Source: a virus. From it: a stretch of DNA of 35,345 bases. How positions within the stretch are numbered: position 1 is the stretch's first letter; the number at the start of each line of letters is the position of its first letter. Both the position numbers and the translations under genes were made by a program. The stretch lies in IMG/VR virus record IMGVR_UViG_3300028654_000005, positions 1 to 35,345 of that record; one strand, written 5' to 3'. Below the pieces are notes generated by a model. The model searched no databases. It worked only from the letters and a program-made list of their open reading frames with translations, and was not told where the DNA came from. Shown here piece after piece: positions 1 to 5,955 of the stretch.

Positions 1-127
1 CTAATTATACCGCTACGTTTATACAAAGCTACTGAGTTGTCCACAGTTAAAAACGTGGGTCTTTTATGGTCTCTTTCTTAAATGCTCCGTGATCGTAACC
101 CCACAATTCGCTCGGTATGAATAGGTC
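1..127. repeat. terminal direct repeat, left copy (circularity signal)
   Basis: These 127 bases are identical to 35219-35345. An exact repeat at both ends of a contig, with a gene running across the join, is what an assembler leaves when it walks around a circular or circularly permuted molecule. The unit genome is therefore 35,218 bp. A length of exactly 127 suggests an assembly k-mer overlap rather than a biological terminal repeat, although a true short direct terminal repeat cannot be excluded from sequence alone. Confidence 0.95.
37..45 (+). promoter_or_regulatory. DnaA-box-like 9-mer TTGTCCACA (part of P1)
   Basis: TTGTCCACA differs from the consensus DnaA box TTATCCACA at one position. 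It lies upstream of promoter P1 and is repeated at 35255-35263 in the redundant end. The same 9-mer stands at almost the same distance from the -10 box of P2 (4090-4098), so it may be an activator or DnaA site shared by both promoters. Confidence 0.45.
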
Positions 128-358
128 GTTTGTAAGGAAGAATGTTTTTATCTTGTGTCTCCTGGCCGACATGTTTGACATGCTCGTGTACTGGATGAAT
201 CTGAGCTCGTTTGTCTTGCCTCTTTTCGCGGCAATACAATCGAAGATTCCGAATATATCGGAACTTTGATACATCGCTTTTGCGCCACTCCAAAAAACAT
301 ATCCCTCATCAGCGAGTATCAATTTTACTTCTCTTTTTATTATTGATTCTTGTGCCAT
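47..358 (-). CDS. small protein resembling a PD-(D/E)XK / resolvase-like nuclease fold
   Basis: This 103-residue protein resembles a family of small phage proteins with an arrangement like Holliday-junction resolvases. After an N-terminal helix and a strand (about 14-28) comes SDIFGIFDCIAAK (33-45), with an Asp followed by a strand, then LRFIQYTS (52-59) and a basic SARRHKIKTF stretch (64-73). In active enzymes the second strand carries (E/Q)xK; here it reads IQYTS, so the catalytic Lys is not evident. It is the last gene before the contig join and follows the small membrane protein gene by one base. A role in DNA processing is inference; it could be a catalytically dead relative. Confidence 0.5.
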   Translation of the reverse strand: MAQESIIKREVKLILADEGYVFWSGAKAMYQSSDIFGIFDCIAAKRGKTNELRFIQYTSMSNMSARRHKIKTFFLTNDLFIPSELWGYDHGAFKKETIKDPRF

Positions 359-359
359 T

Positions 360-539
360 TTATTTTAATAATTTCTCGCGACTTAATTCAAACGTAATAA
401 AACCTGCGATTGCTATAAAAGCACCAATCAAACTCAATCCGATATCCATAATTTGAACCGAAAAAAATTCGCAAAGTGCACCAAAGCACATCATAAAAAA
501 CCCGAACCATTTTGTAAAATTATAAATCAATATCTTCAT
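360..539 (-). CDS. small two-helix membrane protein, unknown function
   Basis: This is a 59-residue reading frame. Its ATG overlaps the stop of the helicase gene as ATGA, so translational coupling is likely. The protein is very hydrophobic, with one probable membrane segment at about residues 11-27 and a second at about 34-50, and ends in a short basic tail (SREKLLK). Nothing identifies a function; a holin-like or membrane-anchoring role would fit its size but is not supported further. It ends one base before the start of the 103-residue gene downstream. The tight fit between two genes on the same strand is the main support that it is real. Confidence 0.6.
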   Translation of the reverse strand: MKILIYNFTKWFGFFMMCFGALCEFFSVQIMDIGLSLIGAFIAIAGFITFELSREKLLK

Positions 540-1723
540 TTTCTATTCAATGGTACTCCCGACAATTGTCTTTTCCCATTGTGTATTATCCATCCTCTCC
601 CTGGTACTTCTAAATATTTTATATTTTCTATCTTTCCGAACCTCTCTAAATTTCCACACATGTCAACTACTGCACAATCATTCTTTCCCGGATGTAGTCT
701 GATTCCTCTTCCGACCATCTGCATAAAAAGTGCAAGAGACATTGTGGGCCGAGCAACTATGATCGTATCAAGTGCAGGAAAATCGAACCCTATTGTGAGC
801 ACTCCGACATTAAAAACTGTTTTAATTTTTCCTGCCCTAAAGTCATCAAGTATTCTCGTTCGTTCTTTTTTCTTTGTCTCTGCATGCACACATGCACTAT
901 CCGGTATCTTCTGACTTAAAAATATTGCATCCGTCACGTTCTTCACAAAAACAATTCTATGTTTTCTTCCTTTTTCGATTGATTGTTTTATCATATCCGG
1001 GATCCTCTCATGTACCAATTGTTTTTTGAGTGACTCATCCATCGATGTATCTGTATATTCCGCGCCTGTTGAGTTAACTTTTAGATCTCCATTACTCCAC
1101 ACCATCTCAATATATTTTATCGGACACAAAAATTTCTTTTCGTACAATTCACTTATCTGAGTTATAAAAAGAAACTTGTTGAATGACTTCGGCCTTGTTC
1201 GTGTAAGCATACTGATCATCGTATATGGTTGATGTGTGAATGGATCAGTATATTTTTTCAATCTGAACGGTGTTGCTGTGAGTCCAATAACTTTGATTTT
1301 TTTAGACACGGATTTCAAGTTGTTTAAAAATCCCATAAACATTGAACTCTTACTCGGTGGTACAAGATGACATTCATCGATAATCACGCATTTCACATGT
1401 GCAAAATCTCCTGCAATTTTCTTCACACTTCCAATCATCGCAAACGTAACATCTCCAATTTCTTTTATTCCAACTGATGCAGAATATATACTTGCCTTTC
1501 CTCCATACAATAAATATTTATTATAATTTTGCTCAAGAATTTCTTTTGTTGGTTGTAATACCAACACTCCACCTTTCAATTCATTTGCAACATTGGCAAT
1601 GTAAATACTTTTTCCACTACCAGTCGGCGCGACTATAATCGGAATATCTTTTACTTTTCCACTTTTAAAGTGTTTGAGTATCGCATCCACTCCATCTTTT
1701 TGATAATCTCTTAGTTTGATCAT
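536..1723 (-). CDS. DEAD/DEAH-type superfamily 2 helicase
   Basis: A 395-residue SF2 helicase, probably a DNA helicase used in phage replication or recombination. The order of motifs is complete: an N-terminal LRDYQ (Q-motif-like, 4-8), Walker A APTGSGKS (32-39), motif II DECH (116-119), motif III-like GLTATPFR (147-154), and in the second RecA lobe TIGFDFPALD followed by motif VI QMVGRGIRLHPGK. The architecture resembles UvsW/RecG/SSL2-like phage helicases without extra domains. The ATG overlaps the stop of the upstream HExxH gene by 4 nt, and its own stop overlaps the next start. It lies in the early operon from P2 with ssb. Confidence 0.93.
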   Translation of the reverse strand: MIKLRDYQKDGVDAILKHFKSGKVKDIPIIVAPTGSGKSIYIANVANELKGGVLVLQPTKEILEQNYNKYLLYGGKASIYSASVGIKEIGDVTFAMIGSVKKIAGDFAHVKCVIIDECHLVPPSKSSMFMGFLNNLKSVSKKIKVIGLTATPFRLKKYTDPFTHQPYTMISMLTRTRPKSFNKFLFITQISELYEKKFLCPIKYIEMVWSNGDLKVNSTGAEYTDTSMDESLKKQLVHERIPDMIKQSIEKGRKHRIVFVKNVTDAIFLSQKIPDSACVHAETKKKERTRILDDFRAGKIKTVFNVGVLTIGFDFPALDTIIVARPTMSLALFMQMVGRGIRLHPGKNDCAVVDMCGNLERFGKIENIKYLEVPGRGWIIHNGKRQLSGVPLNRK

Positions 1724-2112
1724 CGTAAGTCGCTTAGTGCTTTATTGAAATCTACCATCCTATAATGATCTTCCATTGCTCGTGCAACTGACATCTTGAT
1801 TCTGTACTGACTATTTTTATCCTTGTATGTGATTTTCAACATGTCGTATTGTGCCTGATAAGCCGGTAGTTCCTGGGAGTATCTAAATTTTGCATCTACG
1901 CAGTATCTCATCCACCAATAAATGGCTACAAACCAATTCTTTTGTTGTTTCACGTGAACCATTTCGTGTGCTACAAGGTCCGCAGTGATCCCGATATTCT
2001 TCGGCATATATATCCATTTCCCGAACGTGCACCACATCTCATCCATTTTCACAGTCGGAAAAAAGATTTTTAAAATGTAACAAAGTTTTGTTTTTCTGAT
2101 TTTAATATTCAT
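1720..2112 (-). CDS. small HExxH zinc metallopeptidase-like protein
   Basis: A 130-residue protein with the zinc-protease signature HEMVH at 49-53. A downstream Glu (E81, in SQELPAYQAQY) is well placed to be a third zinc ligand, as in gluzincin-type folds. It has no signal peptide or membrane helix, so it would act in the cytoplasm. The family resembles small phage and bacterial proteins of the SprT or minigluzincin kind, but I cannot assign one. The start ATG overlaps the previous stop as ATGA, and its stop overlaps the helicase start. A role in removing host proteins or DNA-protein crosslinks is speculation. Confidence 0.65.
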   Translation of the reverse strand: MNIKIRKTKLCYILKIFFPTVKMDEMWCTFGKWIYMPKNIGITADLVAHEMVHVKQQKNWFVAIYWWMRYCVDAKFRYSQELPAYQAQYDMLKITYKDKNSQYRIKMSVARAMEDHYRMVDFNKALSDLR

Positions 2113-2378
2113 ACAAATAATAATTTTAAGTCTGCCATTATCGATTCTTTTCCTATCAAGTCCTCCCGGCCGTGTGAGTAAAATAATTCTCGCATCTTTT
2201 TTTCTATCTCCTGCTCAGTTCCTCTTCTCATGTCTGACATTGACTTTGCAAGTGCACTACATTTTTTACAATAATTTCCATTCACTGGAAAGTCTTTTTG
2301 TGCCAACCCCTCTGCGCAAGAAACACAGTTTGTCTTTGCATACTTCCAATCTTCCTCTGTCATCTGCAATTTTATCAT
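2109..2378 (-). CDS. small zinc-binding (CxxC...CxxC) protein, unknown function
   Basis: An 89-residue protein with two CxxC pairs (C18/C21 and C37/C40), spaced like a small zinc ribbon, followed by a helical region rich in Met, Arg and Glu. Such proteins often contact nucleic acid or partner proteins, but nothing more specific is visible. It is coupled by 4-nt overlaps both to the gene before it and to the HExxH gene after it, which places it firmly in the early operon. Confidence 0.65.
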   Translation of the reverse strand: MIKLQMTEEDWKYAKTNCVSCAEGLAQKDFPVNGNYCKKCSALAKSMSDMRRGTEQEIEKKMRELFYSHGREDLIGKESIMADLKLLFV

Positions 2379-2593
2379 TTTTTACATTTCTTGCATGGCT
2401 TTTCTCCGACCTTTTGTTCTCCGTAACATACATCACACACCTCATTCACATTCCAATTGCCCATAAATATTCCTGGTGCTTTTGGATAACCATATACTTT
2501 TCCACTTTCTACTCTCTCGGCTATGAACCTGAGCTCTTCGGCTATATCGAATGCCGAGTCTCCGGTCAAATTAAGTTTGATTTCTTTTGCCAT
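2375..2593 (-). CDS. small protein with DnaJ-type zinc-finger-like CxxC pairs
   Basis: This 72-residue protein has an N-terminal half (KLNLTGDSAFDIAEELRF) that should form a strand and an amphipathic helix. Its C-terminal tail carries C53xxC56 and C67xxC70 in a CxxCYG...CKKC context, resembling one half of a DnaJ central zinc finger. It sits in the early operon between two other small genes and shares a 4-nt overlap with the next. Function unknown; zinc binding is a reasonable inference. Confidence 0.6.
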   Translation of the reverse strand: MAKEIKLNLTGDSAFDIAEELRFIAERVESGKVYGYPKAPGIFMGNWNVNEVCDVCYGEQKVGEKPCKKCKK

Positions 2594-2603
2594 TACACTT
2601 TTA

Positions 2604-2864
2604 TTATTCTTGATAAATATATTCTTTTATTGCGATGGCCAAACTTTCAGCATCTCCGTACGTACCCCACCGCGCACATGTACCATTTCTATTTATAACT
2701 GTTGATCCTTGAGTATGATACCAGTCCCAGAATGTGTCCGTCTCTTCATGACTTATTCGCAACTGGTACCAATTCATCCTTTGAATTTTCAGACTGTATC
2801 CACTTTCAAAAAGTTCCGTGACTTTTTTCTCATCTATGAAAAACTTTCTTTTCTTCTTCGCCAT
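2604..2864 (-). CDS. hypothetical early protein, 86 residues
   Basis: Not recognised. The product starts with a very basic stretch (MAKKKRKFF) followed by a mixed region rich in Trp and Tyr (WYQLRISHEETDTFWDWYH) and ends in a predicted helix. No membrane segment or cysteine motif is seen. It lies between ssb (5 bases upstream) and the zinc-finger-like gene, on the same strand, with no other plausible frame, so it is very likely a real early gene. Confidence 0.6.
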   Translation of the reverse strand: MAKKKRKFFIDEKKVTELFESGYSLKIQRMNWYQLRISHEETDTFWDWYHTQGSTVINRNGTCARWGTYGDAESLAIAIKEYIYQE

Positions 2865-2869
2865 GGATT

Positions 2870-3292
2870 TTAAAATGGGATGTCTTCAGGGTTTATTTCT
2901 TCGGTTGGATACTCTATCTCATCTTCTTTCTTCTCGGCAGGTTTTTCTTCTGAAGTCCCTTTTGCTTTTGCTCCAAGTTGGAAGTTCTCGACGACTATCT
3001 CGGTTGCGTATGCTTTTCCAGTTCCGTCTTTTTTATCCCATGATCTGTATTCGATTCTTCCATCAACGTAAAGTTCAGCACCCTTTTTGGAGTACTGTGA
3101 GATTATTTCTGCTGACTTTCCGAACACTACGATGTTGTGGAATGATACATTTTCTACTTTCGTTCCATCCTCTTTTTTATAACTATGATTTGTTGCGAGA
3201 CCAAATTTTGCGACTTTCGCTCCGCTTGGTAATGCTTTTAATTCCGGGTCCTTTGTAAGTCTACCTATCAACTGCACTTTATTTAAGTTCAT
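2870..3292 (-). CDS. ssb: single-stranded DNA-binding protein
   Basis: A 140-residue SSB. The N-terminal OB-fold begins MNLNKVQLIGRLTKDPELK and continues with the usual FxLATNxxYKK and VEYRSWDKKDGTGK elements to about residue 110. It then has a Lys/Glu-rich linker and the classic acidic tip ending EDIPF, which recruits partner proteins. It would coat single-stranded phage DNA during replication and RecT-type annealing. The start is preceded by AAAAATCATG, with no Shine-Dalgarno sequence. It is the third gene of the P2 operon. Confidence 0.96.
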   Translation of the reverse strand: MNLNKVQLIGRLTKDPELKALPSGAKVAKFGLATNHSYKKEDGTKVENVSFHNIVVFGKSAEIISQYSKKGAELYVDGRIEYRSWDKKDGTGKAYATEIVVENFQLGAKAKGTSEEKPAEKKEDEIEYPTEEINPEDIPF

Positions 3293-3306
3293 GATTTTTA
3301 TGTTGT

Positions 3307-3762
3307 TTATTTAGTCGGTGGCAGGCCGAGTTTTTTTGTACATGCAGGAAACTGTTGCCTGAAGTCTACTGCTTTGTCGAGCACCATGTATTCGACGATC
3401 TCTCTTTGTATCTCATTGCTCTTCATCAACTCCATTATTTTTTCGTTCGTAAGTTTCTTTTCTATAACCGAGTACATTTCTCCATAGTATCTGAATGTCT
3501 CCGGTTTGAATTGAAAACTGTAATAACTTGGAGTACCGTCTTTATCTTTTGGGTTTACGGCTCCCGGGTTTCCGTTTGATTCACACCATTCAAGTGCTGA
3601 TATCCATGTGGCCTGTCTGTGGCTCACGATTGATTCTTGCACTGCAACTTTTAACTGTTCCGGTTTGTTTTCTGCTGTCGCATGTCTTGTCACGATGATT
3701 GCTCCTACTAACATCGCGCAACTTACAAACCCTCCGATCCACTTATATGTTGTCTGTTTCAT
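3307..3762 (-). CDS. exported lysozyme-like (transglycosylase-type) protein
   Basis: A 151-residue protein with an N-terminal hydrophobic segment (about 8-25, then HATA at 27-30) that could be a signal peptide or signal anchor. Next comes a lysozyme-like domain: ALEWCESNGNPGAVNPKD (57-73) holds the likely catalytic Glu61, followed by SYYSFQFKPETFRYYG, typical of small muralytic domains that I associate with CPR and actinobacterial-type phage proteins. It should act on peptidoglycan outside the membrane. It lies in the early operon just upstream of ssb and not in the late lysis region, so entry, host-wall remodelling or superinfection control are options besides lysis. Confidence 0.7.
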   Translation of the reverse strand: MKQTTYKWIGGFVSCAMLVGAIIVTRHATAENKPEQLKVAVQESIVSHRQATWISALEWCESNGNPGAVNPKDKDGTPSYYSFQFKPETFRYYGEMYSVIEKKLTNEKIMELMKSNEIQREIVEYMVLDKAVDFRQQFPACTKKLGLPPTK

Positions 3763-3768
3763 TTTTGA

Positions 3769-4011
3769 TTATAAAACCGTAGCATCTATTTTTATCCCGT
3801 GGGCTTTGCACTGTTCGTCTTGCCATTTCGTGATATAAAATCCTGTTTGAGTTTTTTCGTTGTATCTTTCGTACTCCTGTGTTTGCTTTTCCCACTTGTT
3901 GCAATCTGCGACCTCCTGTTTGTCTGCTCCTGATGTGAGCAACCATCCGAGACCTGCTATGCAAAAAATAAATACTATTACTATTAAGATTTTTTCTATA
4001 GTTTTATTCAT
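3769..4011 (-). CDS. small membrane-anchored protein, first gene of the P2 operon
   Basis: An 80-residue protein with one strong N-terminal membrane helix (about residues 7-26, IEKILIVIVFIFCIAGLGWL). The polar C-terminal domain has two conserved-looking cysteines (in VADCNKWEKQ and DEQCKAH). The KWxxEQCxxHGI pattern reminds me of small proteins common in CPR and CPR-phage metagenomes, but no function is known to me. It is the first gene after promoter P2, with a leader carrying GGTCGAATTTATCAA and the start context AAAAATCATG. Confidence 0.6.
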   Translation of the reverse strand: MNKTIEKILIVIVFIFCIAGLGWLLTSGADKQEVADCNKWEKQTQEYERYNEKTQTGFYITKWQDEQCKAHGIKIDATVL

Positions 4012-4023
4012 GATTTTTAAAAC

Positions 4024-4133
4024 TTGATTGATAAATTCGACCTCTCCTTGGTATTATTATACTCCTTTCTTTTACACATATCTACGTAGTTGTCCACAGG
4101 TGCCTTTCTTCCTGGTTTAACCCTTAAAAACGT
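4024..4133 (-). promoter_or_regulatory. P2 early promoter with conserved leader element
   Basis: On the minus strand, in order: ACGTTTTTAA (4133-4124), the DnaA-box-like TGTGGACAA (4098-4090), a GTAG-containing stretch, a perfect -10 TATAAT (4061-4056), and the leader element GGTCGAATTTATCAA (4042-4028), which ends 16 nt before the ATG at 4011. No good -35 lies 16-18 nt upstream of the -10, so activation by a bound protein is plausible. The same blocks in the same order and nearly the same spacing form P1 at the contig join. Confidence 0.65.
4090..4098 (+). promoter_or_regulatory. DnaA-box-like 9-mer TTGTCCACA (part of P2)
   Basis: One mismatch to TTATCCACA. It lies 28 bases beyond the -10 of P2; the equivalent spacing in P1 is 27 bases. 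Together with the repeat array at 4171-4238 it marks this non-coding region as a candidate origin or control region. Confidence 0.45.
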
Positions 4134-4170
4134 ATATGTGTATTCTATTGTGTAATCTATGTATAGAGCA

Positions 4171-4238
4171 TTGGTCACTTTGTCGCATATCGATTGGTCA
4201 CTAAGTTACCAATCAATTGGTCACTTTGTTACCAATTG
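4171..4238. repeat. iteron/operator-like array of TTGGTCACT and inverted AGTTACCAAT half-sites
   Basis: TTGGTCACT occurs at 4171, 4194 and 4217, exactly 23 bases apart. Inverted copies, TTACCAAT, lie in between (about 4206-4213) and after the last copy (about 4229-4236). Five half-sites spaced by about one helical turn form a regular protein-binding array. Such arrays are typical of replication iterons or of repressor operators. The array lies upstream of P2 and downstream of the late-region terminators, in the largest non-coding stretch of the genome. Confidence 0.7.
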
Positions 4239-4281
4239 AAATCGCACTTGTCCTCAGGATGTCCACAGTATTTTCACAAGC

Positions 4282-4298
4282 AAAAACCGCCCTGGCGG
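4282..4298 (-). terminator. rho-independent terminator (second, downstream of the moron)
   Basis: On the minus strand CCGCC-AG-GGCGG is followed directly by TTTTT (4286-4282). It lies about 110 bases after the terminator of the small gene at 4433 and before the repeat array, so late read-through would be blocked before reaching P2. Confidence 0.6.
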
Positions 4299-4400
4299 AC
4301 GGCTTTGCAGGTATAGACGAATCTATAACCAAAGTAACGGATCATTGAGGAATTATCATGAAACCTCTCCCCGTCATGAAAAGTATAACACCATTTTTTT
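4299..4400. other. non-coding stretch between two terminators; nothing further identified
   Basis: This forms part of the roughly 420-base gap between the gene starting at 4011 and the gene ending at 4433. Besides the two terminators, repeat array and P2 listed separately, I see no convincing gene here. A 14-codon frame on the plus strand (4358-4402) is noted under rejected items. Confidence 0.5.
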
Positions 4401-4434
4401 AAAAACAAGAGGTCCTCGCAAAATGCAAGGACCT
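4401..4434 (-). terminator. strong rho-independent terminator after the moron-like gene
   Basis: On the minus strand AGGTCCTTGC-ATTTT-GCGAGGACCT forms a 10-bp stem (one G-U pair) with a 5-base loop, followed by CTTGTTTTT. The stem overlaps the stop codon of the gene ending at 4433. It closes both that gene and the late operon. Confidence 0.85.
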
Positions 4435-4630
4435 ACTCGTATTCTCTTCGATGTTCTTCAGCCCACTTTTTTGCTCCGCCATTTTTGGCGTAGTGTTCGA
4501 GTAGCCAATCGGGATGATGATACAAGTCTTCATCCGTGCATTCGTGCTCGACCCTTGTCGCGTGACGATTCAAGGGACAGAGCAGTGCATCAATAATCTG
4601 CGCTACATTGTACCCTTTGAGATCAAACAT
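4433..4630 (-). CDS. moron-like small protein with its own promoter, Shine-Dalgarno site and terminator
   Basis: A 65-residue soluble protein beginning MFDLKGYNVAQIIDALLC, with a His/Glu-rich middle (HECTDEDLYHHPDWLLEHYAKN) and a basic/acidic C-terminus. I do not recognise the family. The start at 4630 is preferred over an in-frame ATG at 4654 because a perfect AGGAGGTG lies four bases before it. Base composition is clearly more GC-rich than the neighbours, and this is the only gene with a textbook ribosome-binding site. With its own extended -10 promoter and strong terminator, it has the hallmarks of a recently acquired autonomous cargo gene, expressed independently of the phage program. Confidence 0.75.
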   Translation of the reverse strand: MFDLKGYNVAQIIDALLCPLNRHATRVEHECTDEDLYHHPDWLLEHYAKNGGAKKWAEEHRREYE

Positions 4631-4634
4631 TTTG

Positions 4635-4642
4635 CACCTCCT
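4635..4642 (-). promoter_or_regulatory. perfect Shine-Dalgarno AGGAGGTG deciding the start at 4630
   Basis: AGGAGGTG is followed by CAAA and then ATG. It is the only full-length Shine-Dalgarno sequence I found upstream of a gene in this genome, whose other starts use an A-rich AAAATCATG context. Confidence 0.85.
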
Positions 4643-4658
4643 TTCTACTTCCAATATT

Positions 4659-4686
4659 ATTTTAGCACTTTATTTTTGGTCGACAA
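4659..4686 (-). promoter_or_regulatory. extended -10 promoter for the moron-like gene
   Basis: On the minus strand: -35 TTGTCG (4686-4681), a 16-base spacer ending in TGC, and -10 TAAAAT (4664-4659), that is, an extended -10 of the form TGnTAAAAT. The -35 overlaps the 3' end of the holin-like gene. The expected start of transcription is about 4652. Confidence 0.6.
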
Positions 4687-4864
4687 CAGATACTCCTCCA
4701 ACTGTCTGAACTGTTTGTGGTTGACCGAAGTAAAAACCTGCGATCAACATTGCAAGTGAAACAAATGCCTCAGGTTTTACTATACCGAATGCTGTTAGAC
4801 CAATCATGGCCAACACCACAAGGATGAGACACAATTTTGCCGGGGTTAAATTTTCTAATTTCAT
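4670..4864 (-). CDS. holin-like protein with two membrane segments
   Basis: A 64-residue protein starting MKLENLTPAKLCLILVV. It has hydrophobic segments at about 9-26 and 30-45, separated by a short turn with Lys and Pro, and a polar tail. Size, topology and position directly after the endolysin gene fit a holin, though this cannot be told from another small membrane protein by sequence alone. I chose the start at 4864 (context AAAAAATCAAATG) over the upstream in-frame ATG at 4906, because the longer version adds a polar N-terminus overlapping the endolysin gene. A variant GGTCGAAT leader element lies upstream at about 4883-4893. Confidence 0.6.
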   Translation of the reverse strand: MKLENLTPAKLCLILVVLAMIGLTAFGIVKPEAFVSLAMLIAGFYFGQPQTVQTVGGVSVVDQK

Positions 4865-4895
4865 TTGATTTTTTGTTTGGTTATTATTCGACCTT

Positions 4896-5951
4896 TTATA
4901 ATGCAAATCTTTTATTTAGACTTGCTCTCGTTTTTGGTCCTGTATTATTTTTTGATGTTGGAGATATTCTATTTGCAATCTGATATTTCAAGTTTGCGGC
5001 CGCAGTCTTTGGTCCGTATATTCCAAGTTCCGATGCCGGGACTGGCGCAAGATATCCGAGTATCATATATGCTATTTGTAAAAACTTGACATCGTCGTTT
5101 CTATCTCCAAGTTTTAAATCTGTCGTCCATGCATAATGAAAATCTGATGCGCTTGGAAGTGCTTTTAGATACTCTACAAGGTCCTCAGGCAAGTCAGCAA
5201 TGGCCCATGCCTCCACTATGAAAGGCAACCATGCTTTCGCATCATATCTAACTTCTCCTTTGTTGCCCCATTCTATACCCCATTCATTTCTTAATTTATT
5301 ATATATCGCATCCACCCAGCCCTTGCCAGTCATCTGATGTCCTCCAGTTATAACAGTCGTGGTCCTTAGTGGATCTGTATCTTTTGCGCTCCATGATGGC
5401 ACCCACAATGTATCTCCTATTCTGAAAAGTATTGATATCGCGTTGTAATAATATGTTGCTTGTCTCAAGTTTTGAAAATCTACGGGGATCTTCACATATC
5501 CCGGTATCTTATATTTTTCTGCCTCTTTGAAAACTTCATCTGTCAATAGTGAATCGTTTCTGTATTCTAAAGTTGGAAGTGATGAATCATTTGGAAGTGT
5601 TTTTGTTGTGGCACATCCATATTGTGCCAATAGTTTCATGACCATACTTGGGTATGTACCCGCGTGCGAACGATCTTGTCCATCATATCTTTTTACTAAA
5701 GTATCTAAAAATCTTGGAGAAAAATCTACCCATTCGCCGTGATTTTCGAACCACCATTGTTTTAAACATTCTACTACTGAAAATGAAACACACGCCGGTT
5801 CTTTATTTTGGTCCATGACTGGCCCGAGTTGTGTATCGAGTATATCAGGAAGTTTAAATGTAGTTGTTGCCGGTGCGAGTGCAGATGCAATTTCTTGTCT
5901 ATAATCTATTGGCGATGTTAACGCTCCCATTTCTCTTGGTTGTTTTTTCAT
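4896..5951 (-). CDS. endolysin-like protein: papain-fold cysteine peptidase plus peptidoglycan-binding domain
   Basis: A 351-residue protein with a C1A (papain-like) peptidase domain. It shows oxyanion-hole Gln48 and catalytic Cys54 in MDQNKEPACVSFSV, His205 in GGHQMTGKGW, and Asn222 in NEWGIEWGNKGE. The C-terminal 70 residues form a PG_binding_1-type repeat (LKLGDRNDDVKFLQ...GIYGPKTAAANLKYQ, about 280-348). No signal peptide is visible, so release through a holin is likely. It probably cuts peptide bonds in the cell wall at lysis. The order (tail hub, membrane coiled-coil protein, this gene, holin-like gene) is a late lysis cassette. Papain-type endolysins are unusual, and I associate them with phages of CPR bacteria. 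Start context is AAAATCATG. Confidence 0.8.
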   Translation of the reverse strand: MKKQPREMGALTSPIDYRQEIASALAPATTTFKLPDILDTQLGPVMDQNKEPACVSFSVVECLKQWWFENHGEWVDFSPRFLDTLVKRYDGQDRSHAGTYPSMVMKLLAQYGCATTKTLPNDSSLPTLEYRNDSLLTDEVFKEAEKYKIPGYVKIPVDFQNLRQATYYYNAISILFRIGDTLWVPSWSAKDTDPLRTTTVITGGHQMTGKGWVDAIYNKLRNEWGIEWGNKGEVRYDAKAWLPFIVEAWAIADLPEDLVEYLKALPSASDFHYAWTTDLKLGDRNDDVKFLQIAYMILGYLAPVPASELGIYGPKTAAANLKYQIANRISPTSKNNTGPKTRASLNKRFAL

Positions 5952-5955
5952 GATT

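Noticed and set aside
2174-2698. Long plus-strand open frames, such as this 174-codon one, and others opposite the methyltransferase, portal, capsid and tape measure genes
   Set aside because: They are antisense shadows of well-supported minus-strand genes, with no family resemblance, no start context and low-complexity composition.
4358-4402. A 14-codon plus-strand frame with a GAGG seven bases before its ATG
   Set aside because: It is alone on the plus strand, lacks a promoter and ends in the terminator U/A tract; most likely chance.
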